Assembly (NCBI RefSeq): GCF_041296385.1
Contig: NC_091023.1
Location: forward strand, 26,661,924-26,725,923
Direction: 5' to 3'
DNA: 64,000 nucleotides
Source of the DNA: Aphelocoma coerulescens
Taxonomy: Eukaryota; Chordata; Aves; Passeriformes; Corvidae
Shown piece by piece: positions 23,156 to 36,000 of this stretch. The position numbers were made by a program, and so were the translations under genes. The notes beneath the pieces are model-generated. The model made no database searches, was not told the DNA's origin, and saw only the letters and a list, made by a program, of their open reading frames with translations. Numbering within the stretch: the stretch's first letter is position 1; every line of letters starts with the position of its first letter.

Positions 23156-24359
23156 TGGCCTAGCAAAGAAGAAAGGGAAATTAATAAAAGGTAAAATAAT
23201 GAAAGGATAAGGAACAAGAATGAACAAGGTGAGCAGATTCACTAACAGATTCACTAACCTTTCAGACAGGTTTCTGAAAAGTCAAGTATAAAAATCGCTA
23301 CAGTCCATGGCCAGGTTAGCCAAGATCCACACAGTAAACCACACAATGGCGTTGTCTGATAATAGTTTTGCAATGTTGAATTAGTGCTGAACAATATTCC
23401 ACTATGTCGGGCACAAACATACTGATATTTTTAAGTGTCAAGCATGTACATATTCCCTTTTTTCCTTCAAGAAAAACATTTGCCACAGTCAGTTAAAAGG
23501 AATTCCCATATGCCTCCTGTTTGTGTGTGTGTGAGCGCCAGCACTGTGGGACCCTCTGTTGTCCATGTGCCTGGTTTTTAAGATCTGGACAGGACAGATG
23601 GACCAGGCAGTAGAAGAGCAGCAGGCTCCTTCATAGTGCTCCTGTGTTGCCTGACAGAGGTTTGGGTAATTCTTCTCCACTCTCTCTGTCACCTTCTCCA
23701 TTACATGCTTCACTAGGAGGATCCCCATGCAGGTTTCAGTGGCAGTGATATCCCTTAGTGGCTTTCCTTGTGGTTCTCCTGTTCTCACTGCAGGTGATTT
23801 TACATATTTTACATATTTTACTTATTTTGCCATTTAAAGATCATACACCAGTCATGTGACAGATCCATCTCTCACACAATCCCTCAGCTTCCACACTGGG
23901 GCAGAAATGCTCCCACAAGTAATAGAAGACTAAAAAAGAAGCTCTTCTGGAGTGTGATAATTGTATGTATCTAGTGAAAATGGCACTACAATGTTCTGGG
24001 TTTTGTTTCTATAATTTTAAATGGTCAAAAGGTGGTGCTTCCCACTGATGGTGGGAAATTAAATCGGTGTGTCATTAGCGTGCACTAAACCCGAGTGCTT
24101 ATGGAGTGTACACAGTCACACACGTGCTCACACCCAGAAATGAATGCATGGGTGTATGAAGATGTATATTAATAGGTGTATATGTACATTGAAAATTTTG
24201 AAAAGCCTGGATGTAAATATTAAAATTACAATGCTTTTCAAAAGAAAGATGTAGGAATATTAAAGGGAATCAGCTGATTAATGAGTGCATGGGTTCAGAT
24301 ATCTCAGCCTTTAATAACATTAGGTGATTACTGTTGGAGACAAAAAGCTAGCCTGGGGA
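23156..24359. other. Intergenic DNA upstream of TSC22D2, no gene seen
   Basis: This AT-rich stretch holds short tandem duplications: CAGATTCACTAA twice at 23234-23257 and a 10-bp ACATATTTT unit about 2.5 times at 23802-23827. A 99-codon open frame at 23489-23788 on the minus strand has no recognisable family and is not called as a gene. Confidence 0.6.
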
Positions 24360-24590
24360 TGCCATTGATCTAACAAGTAGGGCATCTACCCAAGTGTCAG
24401 GAGTCCAGATTGAAGCTCTTTGTGGGGAAGTCAGTAGGAAATGTTCCGGGGATTGTTTTTTCAGCTTCAGTCTCACCCCTCAGTTGGTATTGATCTGCAG
24501 TATGGCCTTGTACAAGTTATTTTCCATTCTTTGATCTTCATTTTTTTCTCTCCCATCTATCATCTGCCTTATCTGCAGATACAGAGAACT
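24360..24590 (+). repeat. Ancient tRNA-derived SINE relic (MIR/CORE-SINE-like)
   Basis: The first part (24368-24425) resembles the tRNA-like head of amniote SINEs, with TCTAACAAGTAGGGCATCTA in the A-box region and GGAGTCCAGATTGAAGCTC at the B box. Further on, GTATGGCCTTGTACAAGTTA followed by a T/C-rich stretch resembles the tail consensus of MIR-type elements (GTGACCTTGGGCAAGT, then CTCAGTTTCC). The copy is heavily diverged, so the call rests on the order and spacing of both parts. Confidence 0.45.
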
Positions 24591-25469
24591 GTTGAGGGCT
24601 CTACCTACCAGTTTTTTGTGTGTTGAATACTGAGACCTGAATTTTGTTCAGGCCATGTGATGCTGTCTTAGCAATAGTAACGTACTGGCACAGTAATGAA
24701 CAAGTGATAAGCATTTTGTTTATCACTAGGATCTCTTCAAATTTGAACAGAAATTTAGAAGTTACTAAAAATTGGGTATTTTTAGGGTACACTCCATTTC
24801 TGATCACTCTTGTATCGTATCCTTCACTAACATTTTAAATTTTAAAATAAACAGTGGTATCAGAAATTCCTTTCTTTTACTGTAAACTGTACATTTTCCT
24901 TTTTATGAAACTCATGGTTCTAGACAGTAAGACATTTACTCAAATTGTTCTTGTTTTTAAAACTCCTCTAAATTACCCCAAACGGTCTCCAACCAGACTG
25001 AGATGCAATTGTAATTTGAATTTCAAGTTCTTTTGAATTTCAGGCTGGAAGACACAAGACCTGGAAGACAAATACCAGGTTGCAGACTGCTGGAGGGAAG
25101 AAGGGCACAGAAAATGGCAAATTAGTTACTTGAATGTGTAACTGGGATTTTTGCATTTATAAGGGCCACTAACTATCCAGAGAACCATGAATAGTATTTG
25201 CAGTATTTAGCTTCAGGCTCTTCTTATAGTTTCATGTGACAAAGAGCACAGAATTTTCCTCTCCCCTGACTCTAGAAAAATTGCTCTTTTTGTCTTTGTA
25301 GGGTTCATAGTCTTCTACATGGAAAATAACAGGCATTAAATCCAACAAGTAATGAAAAAAATTATAGGAATGACAACTGAGAACAAATGGACACTGTTTC
25401 ACACATTGAAACACATTGAAAGTGCAAGCAGAAATGAATAAATGTTATGAAATACCATCAGCTGTTGTT

Positions 25470-25530
25470 GGCCTGATCCTGACCCCTTTCAAGTCAATGG
25501 CAAAACCCATCAAATGTCAATGGCAGCTGT
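25470..25530. repeat. Ancient palindromic MITE-like relic
   Basis: GGCCTGATCCTGACCCCTTT, then CAAGTCAATGGCAAAACCCA and a diverged inverted partner ATGTCAATGG, resemble an old bird/turtle repeat whose units read GGCCTGATCCTG and GAAGTCAATGG. The assignment is from recollection of that repeat and remains tentative. Confidence 0.4.
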
Positions 25531-26479
25531 GTTTTACTTCACTGAGAGATGTTAAAATCTAGCACGTACATTTGTACAAATCAACGGACAGGCCTTTAGC
25601 ATATTATGCTCTTCTTCATGATGGGCACCTTTACTTTTTCTGTAGATCTTGTGCTGCTGCACCCAGTTGTGGTGTTTGAATAGGAGTAGTTCCTCTAGTC
25701 AAAATAATGTGTCAAACACCACTGTGCACACCTGAAGGATTTTGTAAAGAATTGAGGGAAATGACAGCGTTCTGTGGAGCTGGAGACTGCTGTTTCACTA
25801 GGGGGGTCTGAGGTGGTCTGTTGGTAGATGAGTTACTGCCCATACCTTCTGGGCTATATGAGCCCCATTATGGTTTTCATCTGTGTGATTTGGCTGTTCT
25901 TATTAACACAGTTGTTATCAGCCTTGCTGTCTGCTGTATTTTGAACCATTAGAGGTTTAGAGGCAGAGGGAAGAGAAGTATGAACAAAATCTGAGCTGCA
26001 AATCTACTTTGGGGTTGTAGTATGTTCTTGATGCTGAAAAAGAACTGTGGATTTGGAAATCATCATAAGGCAACTACCATGTTTTGGCACTAGTGATGAA
26101 TTACTGCTGCAAGAACACAGCTTTTATGGAAGGCACAGAGCAGGCTTGGGCTTGGGCCATAGTTTTAAAACCAGGAAATCAATCCTGGCTTTAGGATAAA
26201 TAAGTCAGGTTGGTCTGTCTTTTCTTTCTCAGTCTGAACGTGGAACAGTTTGTAAACTGCTGCTATTTAGTTAATACACTGGAATGCAGTGTAATTCAAT
26301 GACATGCAATGTTTCTTCAATTTGATGTATAAATAGATTATGGCATTTTCAGCATTCCAGTCTTATGATCAAGTGGAATCCAGATCAGGTTTCATTTAAC
26401 CTAGTAAAGAGAGAAATGTGAACAGTTTCAGATAGCTTATGTGGAGTTCAGCAGCATACTCTCTCATATATTTCAAATT

Positions 26480-26515
26480 CATATTGAGTATGGTATCAAC
26501 ACCATACTCAATATG
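26480..26515. repeat. Perfect 15-bp inverted repeat, 6-nt loop
   Basis: CATATTGAGTATGGT (26480-26494) and its exact reverse complement (26501-26515) are separated by ATCAAC. The structure could form a stable hairpin. No gene or known repeat family was recognised around it. Confidence 0.85.
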
Positions 26516-29500
26516 GTATCATATTGACTGGTATTAATATTGGAGAAAATCCACATCTCTTTGATATACTTGGTGTGTCTGAAATCTTTCTGTTTGGCAT
26601 GGTTTTATTTTAATGGACATTTCAATAATTCATTGCTGGATTTCCTAGAATCTAGGTTGCTAATTTTCTTGAAAACCTCTTCTTTGAACAGTAAGTAACC
26701 ACTTTGCTCTGTGTATAAACCATTCTTCAGACTTTTTACCAGCTTTATCAATTACCTCTCAGTGTTAAAAGCATGAATAATGGCAGCACATTTGTTTTTA
26801 ATATGTTGTCTAAGCAAAAAGGGAACATAGACAAACTTCAGGGAGCTTGTCAGATACTTTAAATAAGTACTATGTGGCACGGCTTGATCTGCAGTTACAG
26901 ATCCATTTTCAGGACTGAGTTCCTGAAGTGTACGGACTTATGTAATACTTGGGGTAGAAGACTAAGAGGAAGTGTGGAGAGGAAAGATGGTCTGTTTTTA
27001 AGATGAGAGAGCAGTTACAGAGTAGACATTAAAGCCATTGCAACTCCATAATAATAATGTTTAGATGGCCTATTTAAATAGGCTTTCCAAGGAGTCCTGA
27101 TTGTTTGGAGCAGTAGTACCTGTGTTAACTAGCTGAGACAACATCCGCTTGGTTCAAGTATGTGAGATCCTGAGGTTCAAAGGTGAACATGTATCCCTCA
27201 TATTTCACTGCCAGAAGTGCAATGCCCTTTCTTCCCCTTTTGCTGGCGAAGCAGGAATTCAAAACCAGAGGTTGGAGCTAGATAAATAAAGGTGTGGGGA
27301 AGCTTTTACGTATTTAGGTTCTGAGTAATTTTTGACAGATCTATTGCTGCCACATCAGGTGGGACATGAGACAGTGATCAGCCAAAACTGGTTCTCTGGC
27401 CTTTTTTGCATAAACGTGCTACATAAAACTTACAGTCTGGATTAGCTGTAACTTTTCTACAAAAGCGCAAATGTGGGATTTGTAGCAGGTAGTGGACTAA
27501 TGGATTCCCTGTCTTCACATGGAATCTGTATGCAAAATATATATCCAAAAAATAACACTTCTGTGACTAATTCTTGCTTTTTTCATCCAGCTGTACAGCT
27601 GCTATCAACGTCTGTGACTGCATCTACTGAAACACTCATGCTATCAGACACTAAAATGATGTGGTGAATATAAACCTAAAGTCTGTTCACATAAGTCTCT
27701 ACTTTTCTGCTGTTAATTTTGTGTTAAAACTTATATAAGTAGTTCTGAAATCCATTGAAATAGAATCATCAGTGAAATGGAGAGCTTGCTGAGCAAAACT
27801 AAAAGTGTTGGGGGTAAACAAGCAATAGTTGTTTATGAGGATCTGCATTTTGTATTATTATTATTATTTTATAATGGAGCACTTCCATTATAAGCATGAT
27901 TAAAAGAACAGGGACAACTTGTCTTGTTGTCCTTCATTAATGCTGAAGAAGTTATCTCAGTGTGTATCTGGGTTTGCAAATTCAAACCACTTTCAGGGGT
28001 CTGCTTTTGGAGCCTGAGAAAAATGGGAAAACAGAACATTTGGGGAAGTGAATATTCTGACATTTTTCAGAGTAAACTGATGGAAGTGATACAAACTACT
28101 GGGTTAAATGAAAAATACCACAATACTTAAAATACACTACTAGGATTCCCATAGTAATTACCTGTTTCATGGCAAGCCCTAGCAGATTCTCCATGAGAAG
28201 TTTGATCAATGGAATTGTCCTGTGGGTGTAAAATGGTGTGGGAACTCTTTAGTAATGCATTGCAAAGAGGTGGTATACTCAGCATTGTCATTTGGGAGGA
28301 GGATTTTTTCCTCACTTACACTATAAATAATTCCATATGGATAAAAAGTAGCTTGTAAATTCTGCAAGTTAAGACTAGGAATTTTCTCTTCAGGGGCTTG
28401 TATTCTGTTAAGATGTCTGAAAGTCATTAAAGGCTCTCGACATGGAGTTGTCTCCAGGAAGAGGAGCTGTGGTCTCTGTGGGGACTAGCCAGGACATAGA
28501 GACTCCCTCCAAAAGAAGGAGAGGGGGATTTTTGGCTGTTTTTCCAACCACAGTCCCACTTGCTGTTGTTTGAATGAACCTGACAGCACCTGAAGGGAAC
28601 TCGTGGATGTTCAGCACCAGCGCTGCTCTGCAGCAAGTGGCGTGGCAGCTGCCAGGTTGGGATGGGGAAGGATCTGCACAAAACGCAGTACATACAAACC
28701 AGACACAGGAACAGTAGAGTTGGGCTTTGGCTTTATCTCAGGGGAAACCTTGTGGTGGTGTTACCATTAGTGGCACTGACCCTGGCAGTGCACAGCTGGC
28801 CACCCAGACACATGTCTCCTGTCTCCCGGGGCTGCAGCTGACCAAATGTCCTTGTGACATCGGTAGAGAGGCCTGGAAGTACAGATGGGCAGTGGTATCA
28901 GAATCAGGAGGTCGGTGTGACTGCACTGGCTTTGGCACAAGGTGTGCACTGCTCAGGCAACATCAAGGCTTCTTGAGCACCCAGGTCCAGGTAGCTTGCA
29001 CCTGGGGAAGTCTGCCCTTTCTTGACATACCTGCCCTGCTCTTCCTGCCACTGCTGCTGTTCCTTTTGTCTCTGATGCAGTAAAAAGCCTATTTCTGTTA
29101 GCTATGGCCATTCCCAGAACAGCAGCAATGGATCTCAGAGCATCTCAGATGGTCTCCTGTTGGAGAACTCATAACAGGCTTTTATCCAGAGCCCAATCAA
29201 AAGGTGAGCACAAAAGCACTGTTTGGCACAGCATTTATGGGTTTATCCCATAAACCCCCAGTATTTCACCTTTATACTACCAGAACTGGATCCTAAGTTA
29301 GTTGTCTCTCAGTTCCCCCACCCATTAATGCTTGTAGTTGTTCTAAAACAAGATTTATATTTAAGATGCTGTTTGGAGAAGTGGTAACTGGTTTTTTTTT
29401 TGTAACTGATGTCACAAGATAGGTGCATGTGAGTCCATTTGACACTGGCTCTTGTGATCATCGGCAAGTACATTACATGAGAGAATGGAGAAAATATTTG

Positions 29501-30046
29501 TCAGAAAGAACTATGTCTTCCCAGCTCATGAGAGTCCTCCCAGTAAGAAAAGTGTGGAGTCACCTTCAGAGCTCATTAGTGTCAGACCAAACTGTTCCAC
29601 TGGACAAAGGCAGATATCTTCTTTCAGTTGATTCTAACAAGCAACCATTGTTTCCCCTTATGCTTGACAGGGTTATATTTAACCATGCAGTGAGTCTCAG
29701 GTACACCTGCTAATTCTATATCCTATTTGTATCAATGGAATTTACCTTACATGAATGGTTGCAAAAAGCAAATAGCAATGTGCTAAGAACATGGAAAACA
29801 AAACTGGGTTTCTGGCTTCCCAAACCTCTATCACTGAAAATATTTTTCCTTAGTGGTCACCATTCTGTAGTAGACAAAGTTAAGGGCTAAGCCATTTTAT
29901 TAGTAACATTTCAATATTGATGCATAACAAAATTATTTGCTGTCCCTCCTTTTCCAGAAAGGAAGTTGCTGTTTTGCTGTAGCATGACATACAAAGCCAT
30001 AAAAAGGAAACAAGTTTCTGCTAGGAAAAACTTTAATTGATGCTGC

Positions 30047-30066
30047 AAAAAAAAAAAAAAAAAAAA
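30047..30066. repeat. A20 homopolymer
   Basis: Twenty consecutive A follow TTAATTGATGCTGC. No AATAAA and no recognisable retrocopy precedes it, so it is called as simple sequence only. Confidence 0.85.
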
Positions 30067-33000
30067 GTAGTTCTGCAACATCAAAAAGTTCAATTCTCAC
30101 ATGGTTTTTTAGTCTGTATTAATTCTAAAATTAGAAGCACACTGTGACTTCTTTATTTGTGGATAAATTTACTGAGAAGTGCAAATATCATGTGGAATTC
30201 AGTCTTGATGTTGTATTGCTGTCTCTTAAAAATGTATAGAATTAGGTAACTGAAATTAGTAGTGTCAGGCATACATGAGATACAGAAATTGAGTTTGAAA
30301 TCATTGTTTAAGCAGAATTCCCATCAAAATCCAGTTTGGAAATAGGCGTCAGCAAGCACTTACCAAGTTTGAGCGATGTCTGTTACCATGAGGAAGCTGT
30401 TTCTAACCACTTTCTACCCATAGATCCATTAAAATACCAGTCAAGTGCAGGCATTGCCAATGATTTAACTTAAGCCTGGACTGGAAGCAGAGCCTTTGGA
30501 ATTCTCAAGCAGTTTCCAATTGTATCTGAAGTTAAGGTGGACAAACAACCAGAGCATTCAAACATTACACATGCAGTAACTGTTGCTGGAGCTGAAGTGG
30601 CAATCATGTATTCTCACTCTGTTGCCGTGCTGTGGCATGTGCTGTGGTTTGATTCTGGCAGGGGATGGCACAGGGATTAAATATCCCTCTGAATCTGCCT
30701 GGAGCTGCAGGCACCAGGTTGTTGTGACTGGTTCTTTTAGTACTCAGACACATACTAGGAAAATATATCAGATATGTTTATACTAAAACCAAACATGGTT
30801 CAGAAAAATAGTAGAAAATCCAGAGGTGAATCCCTCTCTAAGTGCAGTGAACTGCAAGAGTACCTGTCACTTCTACACTGTGGTGACAAACCTGTGAAGA
30901 AAATCTGCATCCATTTAAGACTGGGCCACCCCAACAAAATGAGATATTTGGCATTTATTATGGAGTATATTATCAAATATCTGTAAGGAGATTTACTCTG
31001 TGAAAGTATATAAATTATTTTTCTCGGAAGTAGTAAATTTTACACTTGTCTATTCACCTCTTTTTGTTCACCTTTTCTTCCATGTTCTTTAGGAAAGTAA
31101 CAATTTCAAGTCACATAAATAAGCATGGCCCCCATCAGATTGCCTCTAAAGTGCTTTTGGTCTTGTTCTACCTCTTGAATAACCCTGTTCCAGGTCAGCA
31201 CAAATTTGACCTCTATTCTTCACTTGTTTTCTTTTTCTGTTTTTACATAATGTTAGAAAATGGGGAAAAAAAGTCATCTGCTCTACTAAAGTATTAGTCA
31301 GACAAGGTTTGATTATAGAACACCACAAGTGGTGTAGATTTCCCTCCATGGACAATCGTGCTTGTCCTAGCTGATACTCACTCCATAGATAACTCACTCC
31401 AGCACCACATAGCAGTGGGCATTATGACTAATTCAGCTGGTAAGCAGTTTTGTTGTGGTCTCTCCACTATAGGAGGTTTCGGCGTTTATTCAGTTTTAAG
31501 TCATTAAAAAGTTTTAAATGATGCAGTCATACAAAAAAAAGATCAGCTGAAGGAGAACTGAAGAAGGTTTTTTGTGATTTTCCTGGTCTTTTGGTTGCCT
31601 TATGCTGCCCATAAAAAAGCCACCTCACCTTCTTCCCTCAGTGAGGTACTCAGAAGATTACAGATCTTACTATGAATTGAGCACTGTCCAGATCAAAGAT
31701 GTGCTGTGTTTTTTAAGTTTCAGGACATTTCTCTATCAAATTAACTCAGAGCTGACTTTTTTCCATCTCATCTGGAGCCCATAACAAAAGTCATAGTCAA
31801 TAGCTGAGGTAAACATTGTCCTGTAACCGGCTGGCAGGTGGCACGGTGCTCTACAGGGGATGGAACACAATTCTGAAAGCAGGTCTACTGCAGTCCCCCC
31901 AGGTGTCAGATTCTGTGGTGGGGATGTTTGCCTGTGAGTTGTGTGGCCCATCCCTAATAGCCCTCATTGCTAGCGAGCTGATTGCTGGCGTGTGTGAACT
32001 GATGCAAACCAGCTGGGCACAAGGTGTGAGCTGTAAGTGGAAGGTTGCTAAAGGAAAGGATGTAGGCTCTGAGAAAATATCACTCTCAGAGGCGGAGACT
32101 GGGGTGGTGGGCATGTTCCTGTTCTTCTCTACCTGGCTGAGGGGGACTGTGGCAAGCAGCTCCTGCAACAAGACAGCCAGGGCCTAATTTGTGGTCTGAT
32201 GGTGATACTGTGCCTCACTAAGTCAGAGGTGATACTCAGGGTGAGCCTGCCCAGTCACAGCCCACTCTGGCTGGCAGAGGATCACATCAGTGAGGTCTTT
32301 GGGAGTACACATAGGTCAGAACAAGTCAGAGGAAGAAAAATGATGTGGAAACAGGGTGCTGAAATACAGAACAGTGTATTATTTATTTATTCTATGTAGA
32401 CCAATATCACAGTTAAACTGTGTAAATATTTCTGTGTTTACTCATGTGGTAAAAGACTTTTATAATGGTAAGTAAATACCTAGTAGGATAGATTTAGCAT
32501 GTGAGAAGGCTCACGGTGAGCTTTTTAAGAAAGTGAAGGTTAAGCAATACCAATGTACACACAAGTAGCAGGAAGGGGGTAGGTTTTTTTCTTAAATTTG
32601 TGCATGCAGGCATGATGTTCAGACTAGCATGGCAGTACATACAGAATTTGAAATTATTTGAAATTGCTCTTTTCAAGAACTCTTGACATATATAAATATC
32701 TTTTCCCATAGCATGATGCCTAAAGAAATACCTGTTTTCTTCCAGTGTACTTCCCAGAACCAGGCCTTCAACACCATTATTCATCCCATTGTTAAGAGAA
32801 ATATGCCAGCTCTTCTGTACCATGAACTGTTTCTGGAGTGCTGCTTCTGTGAAGGGTACACAGACACATCTCAGCTTCTGTTGAAATGTAATTAACGGGT
32901 GGATTTTAGGCAAATTTTGTGGAAGTTCTCCAAGCTTTATAAATAATATCTCCATTTTTTTTTTCAGGCAGTAAAACTGATACCTAAACTGGAAATTATT

Positions 33001-36000
33001 CACTTAAAGTTTCAGACCAAGTCAGTGCCCAAAGTAAAATCTAGGGTTTCTTGATCTTCTGCTTACTCCTGTGAACACTGAGCAGTGCACTGTGTAAGCT
33101 CTCTTGAGCATATTTTGGAGTGTATGATGCATGTTGCACTAGTCTGTTGTTTCTGCATCTCTGTTTTTGTAGATTAATTGGTACCATGTAGGATATGGGG
33201 TGAACAGTGATTTTGAGTGTTAAATGACTGAAGGGCTTTTGAACCTGTACTTCTTCATGTGTTCTCAGACAAGGGAAACAAGGTTCTGTTCTGCATGTAG
33301 AAGAGGTGATGCACAGCAGAAGCTTGGAAAGCTGGAGCTGAAGTTGTGCAAGGAGAAAAGAGATGCTTTCAGTTCCCTCCCACATTTTCAGTTTATATCT
33401 TTCCCTGTTGCATTTGCTTTCTCGTTCCTGCTCCCCCCTTTGCACATGTGCTGGCAGGAAGGAGTGTGCTGGCTTCACAGTGTAAGATATTCTGCGGACA
33501 GTCAGTGCTGCTGGCTGCCATGGAGCTGCAGTGGCTCCCCAGAGCTGGTGGTCATCAAAGCTCTCGAGCACAGCAATTGGAGGACTGCAAGCCAGAGCCT
33601 GCTGTCTGCCACACATTGGCAGGGGTTTGACATCAGAGTGTGCATTTAAGTCACATCAGCATAACCAAAACCAGTTTAGGTAGAACTGGGTAGATATGGA
33701 ATTTTGCTCCCAAAGACAAGCTGTGGGATGTGAAATAGAGCCAGTGACAGGGACCTGACAGGGACCTGCATTCTGTACAAAGAACCCCAAGTGACAAGTC
33801 CATATGGCTTTTCCCTGTAGAATGTGGACCATGGATTACTTCCTCCCATGACTCATAGTCAGTTGCACACAATTAGGATTCCTGTAACCCTGTTTTCACT
33901 TTGTAAATAATTAGACTTAACATTTTTCAGGCTCCTCTTGCTGAAATGAAACCCACACCCTGGTAGTGTCTGCTGGCCCTTGTTCCACCTGGGCACACTG
34001 CTGCAGGGGTTACTGGCACTGGCCCACTCAGCTGTGAAAGAAAAAGCTTTATAACAGGGTGCTTCTGGTAGGGTCATAACTTCAGGACAATCCATTATTT
34101 TTGCAGTTATGTTTATAGGGAGTAGCACATGGTAAATTAAGACATTTGGGGAGCTGCAAATCCAGAGCAGACAAAACTGGGTACTGTATAGCACAGTGAT
34201 GTTCTGGTCTATAAGGAATCTCACTAGACAGAATGCTGGTTCACACACTAACAAAAGGAAACCCTTTTGTTAACGAATAAAGTGATCAGAATCTGATCTA
34301 TAGCAAGGGTACTGCAGGCCTTAACACTTGATTGGACTCAGGGTTCTTCAGGAGCACAGTGGGAGAACAGAAAGGCAGAATGTGAGAGGAACTACATGGT
34401 GAAAGAATGCAGAGTGAGGGCTCTTTCCTGCAGCTGCTGAAGCCCTGTTTTCTCTCATAACAGACGTTCTTAAAAAAAAAAACAAACTGTGAGAAGTGAA
34501 GATTTATTGCCTAGTCCTTTGATGCCATGGTCTGTTGAAGCATGGAGAATGACCATAAGAAGTGGGTTTAGTGTTCTTTTGTGGTAGGTTACAAACAGCA
34601 CCAGGAATGAGGAAATGTATCTAATCCTTGTATGGACATCAATTGATTCAATGGTATCGAGTGAGTTTCTTCATCTCATTACATCACAGTTACTCCATTT
34701 TTGAAATCAAGTTGATGACTATCAAGCATTGTTCATTGTTTGAGATCTGCAGTTATAAAATAGGAGCAGCATAGGCAGGGTCAGGATGACAGATGCTGTA
34801 CATGCAGTTTTGGGATCCTGGCCTGTGGCAGGAGCTGTGTGCTGCCCAGATGGGTTATCCAATAGCCCACAGCAGTTGCCAAGTAACCACTGGAGATGAT
34901 GAAAAAAACTTAGAATTAAAAACTGTGAAAAGATTCAAGTTCACCACAAGACCTCTCCCAAGACTTCCTTAATTCCTTGTTTGGGGAACACTTTAAATTC
35001 ATCATCGACATTATTTTTATGTTTCTAATTCCCAGAGCCCTATTCAAGTTTTATGCATCAAAAAGAATAATTGTGTTATCCAAGTAGGTCTTCAGAAATT
35101 TACTTCTTTCTTTGTTACTCAATAGCTGCAGTCACTTGTAGGTGTTTGGGTTTGGCCATCAATTTAAAAATCTGGTTATTATGTATTCAGCTCTTATCTA
35201 GGTACTGTGTAGTTTACAGCGAGCAAAGGTTTTCAAGATGGAGTCTGATCCTTCGGATATTGCCCAATGAATAGCATTTAAAGTTATGCTTGACCCATGC
35301 CAATCCTGAGCAATTCCTATCCTTATGGAAATCTCTGTATGATATGACATTTGTTTTCTGTAATCCAGGATGTGTCTTTGTAACCATAACTTTGTTTTGC
35401 ACACATACATATGCCTCTAAAATTGTCTGGTTCTGTCTGACAAACATACAAAACTTTCAGAATTATATTAATTTTGGGGACATGCACTTATACATTGGAC
35501 AAGACTAAATTTATAAGCCTTGAGGGTATAAGGTATAGCTTTCATCCTAAATTTAGTTTTATTTTCAATTATGTTGATAAATTTTCTGTACTGATTTCAA
35601 AGTCATAGGGCATGTTGGCTGGATGGCTAAAATTTCTAGAGAAAGGGGGTTGTGTATTTATAAAGATAACAGTAATATTCAGTGACATCAGTAAGGTTTA
35701 TAAAAATAATTAAAAGAGTTAAGTTTAAGAATTAATGCATGACCACACAGAATAACAAGTGAGGAGAAGGAAAATGCAGTTCCTGTGTCATGCTGTCATC
35801 TCCCTCATGGCCCGGCAGGGCTGGACACCAGATTGGATCCTTTACTTTAAATAGAATACCTCTTCTGCTCCCCAGGTGAGCAGACACCAAGTGAGGATGG
35901 GCACTAAGATCTCGGAGTCCCTCATAAATACAGTCAGATTTCCCTAGGGAACATTTGTATGTTTTTGGCAGTACATACTGTGAGCCTGCCTGCTTCATGC

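Larger units (their letters stand above)
24591..36000. other. Intergenic DNA, no gene recognised
   Basis: The stretch is mostly AT-rich single-copy-looking sequence. Besides the MITE-like relic it contains a tandem ACACATTGAA pair (25401-25420), a 15-bp perfect inverted repeat (26480-26515), ATT repeats near 27856-27869, an A20 run at 30047-30066 and a somewhat GC-richer patch at 31800-32320. Open frames up to 191 codons occur but none resembles a known protein and none shows an exon-like pattern. Confidence 0.6.

Noticed and set aside
23489..23788. 99-codon minus-strand frame as a small gene
   Set aside because: No recognised similarity and no start or splice context that distinguishes it from chance.
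27130..27185. B-box-like GGTTCAA words suggesting a tRNA gene
   Set aside because: No A box at proper distance and no cloverleaf can be drawn.
30047..30066. A20 run as the tail of a processed pseudogene
   Set aside because: No polyadenylation signal, no upstream similarity to a known mRNA, and no target-site duplication was found.
33041..33616. 191-codon minus-strand frame
   Set aside because: Overlaps a 141-codon plus-strand frame; no family recognised and no exon-like boundaries.
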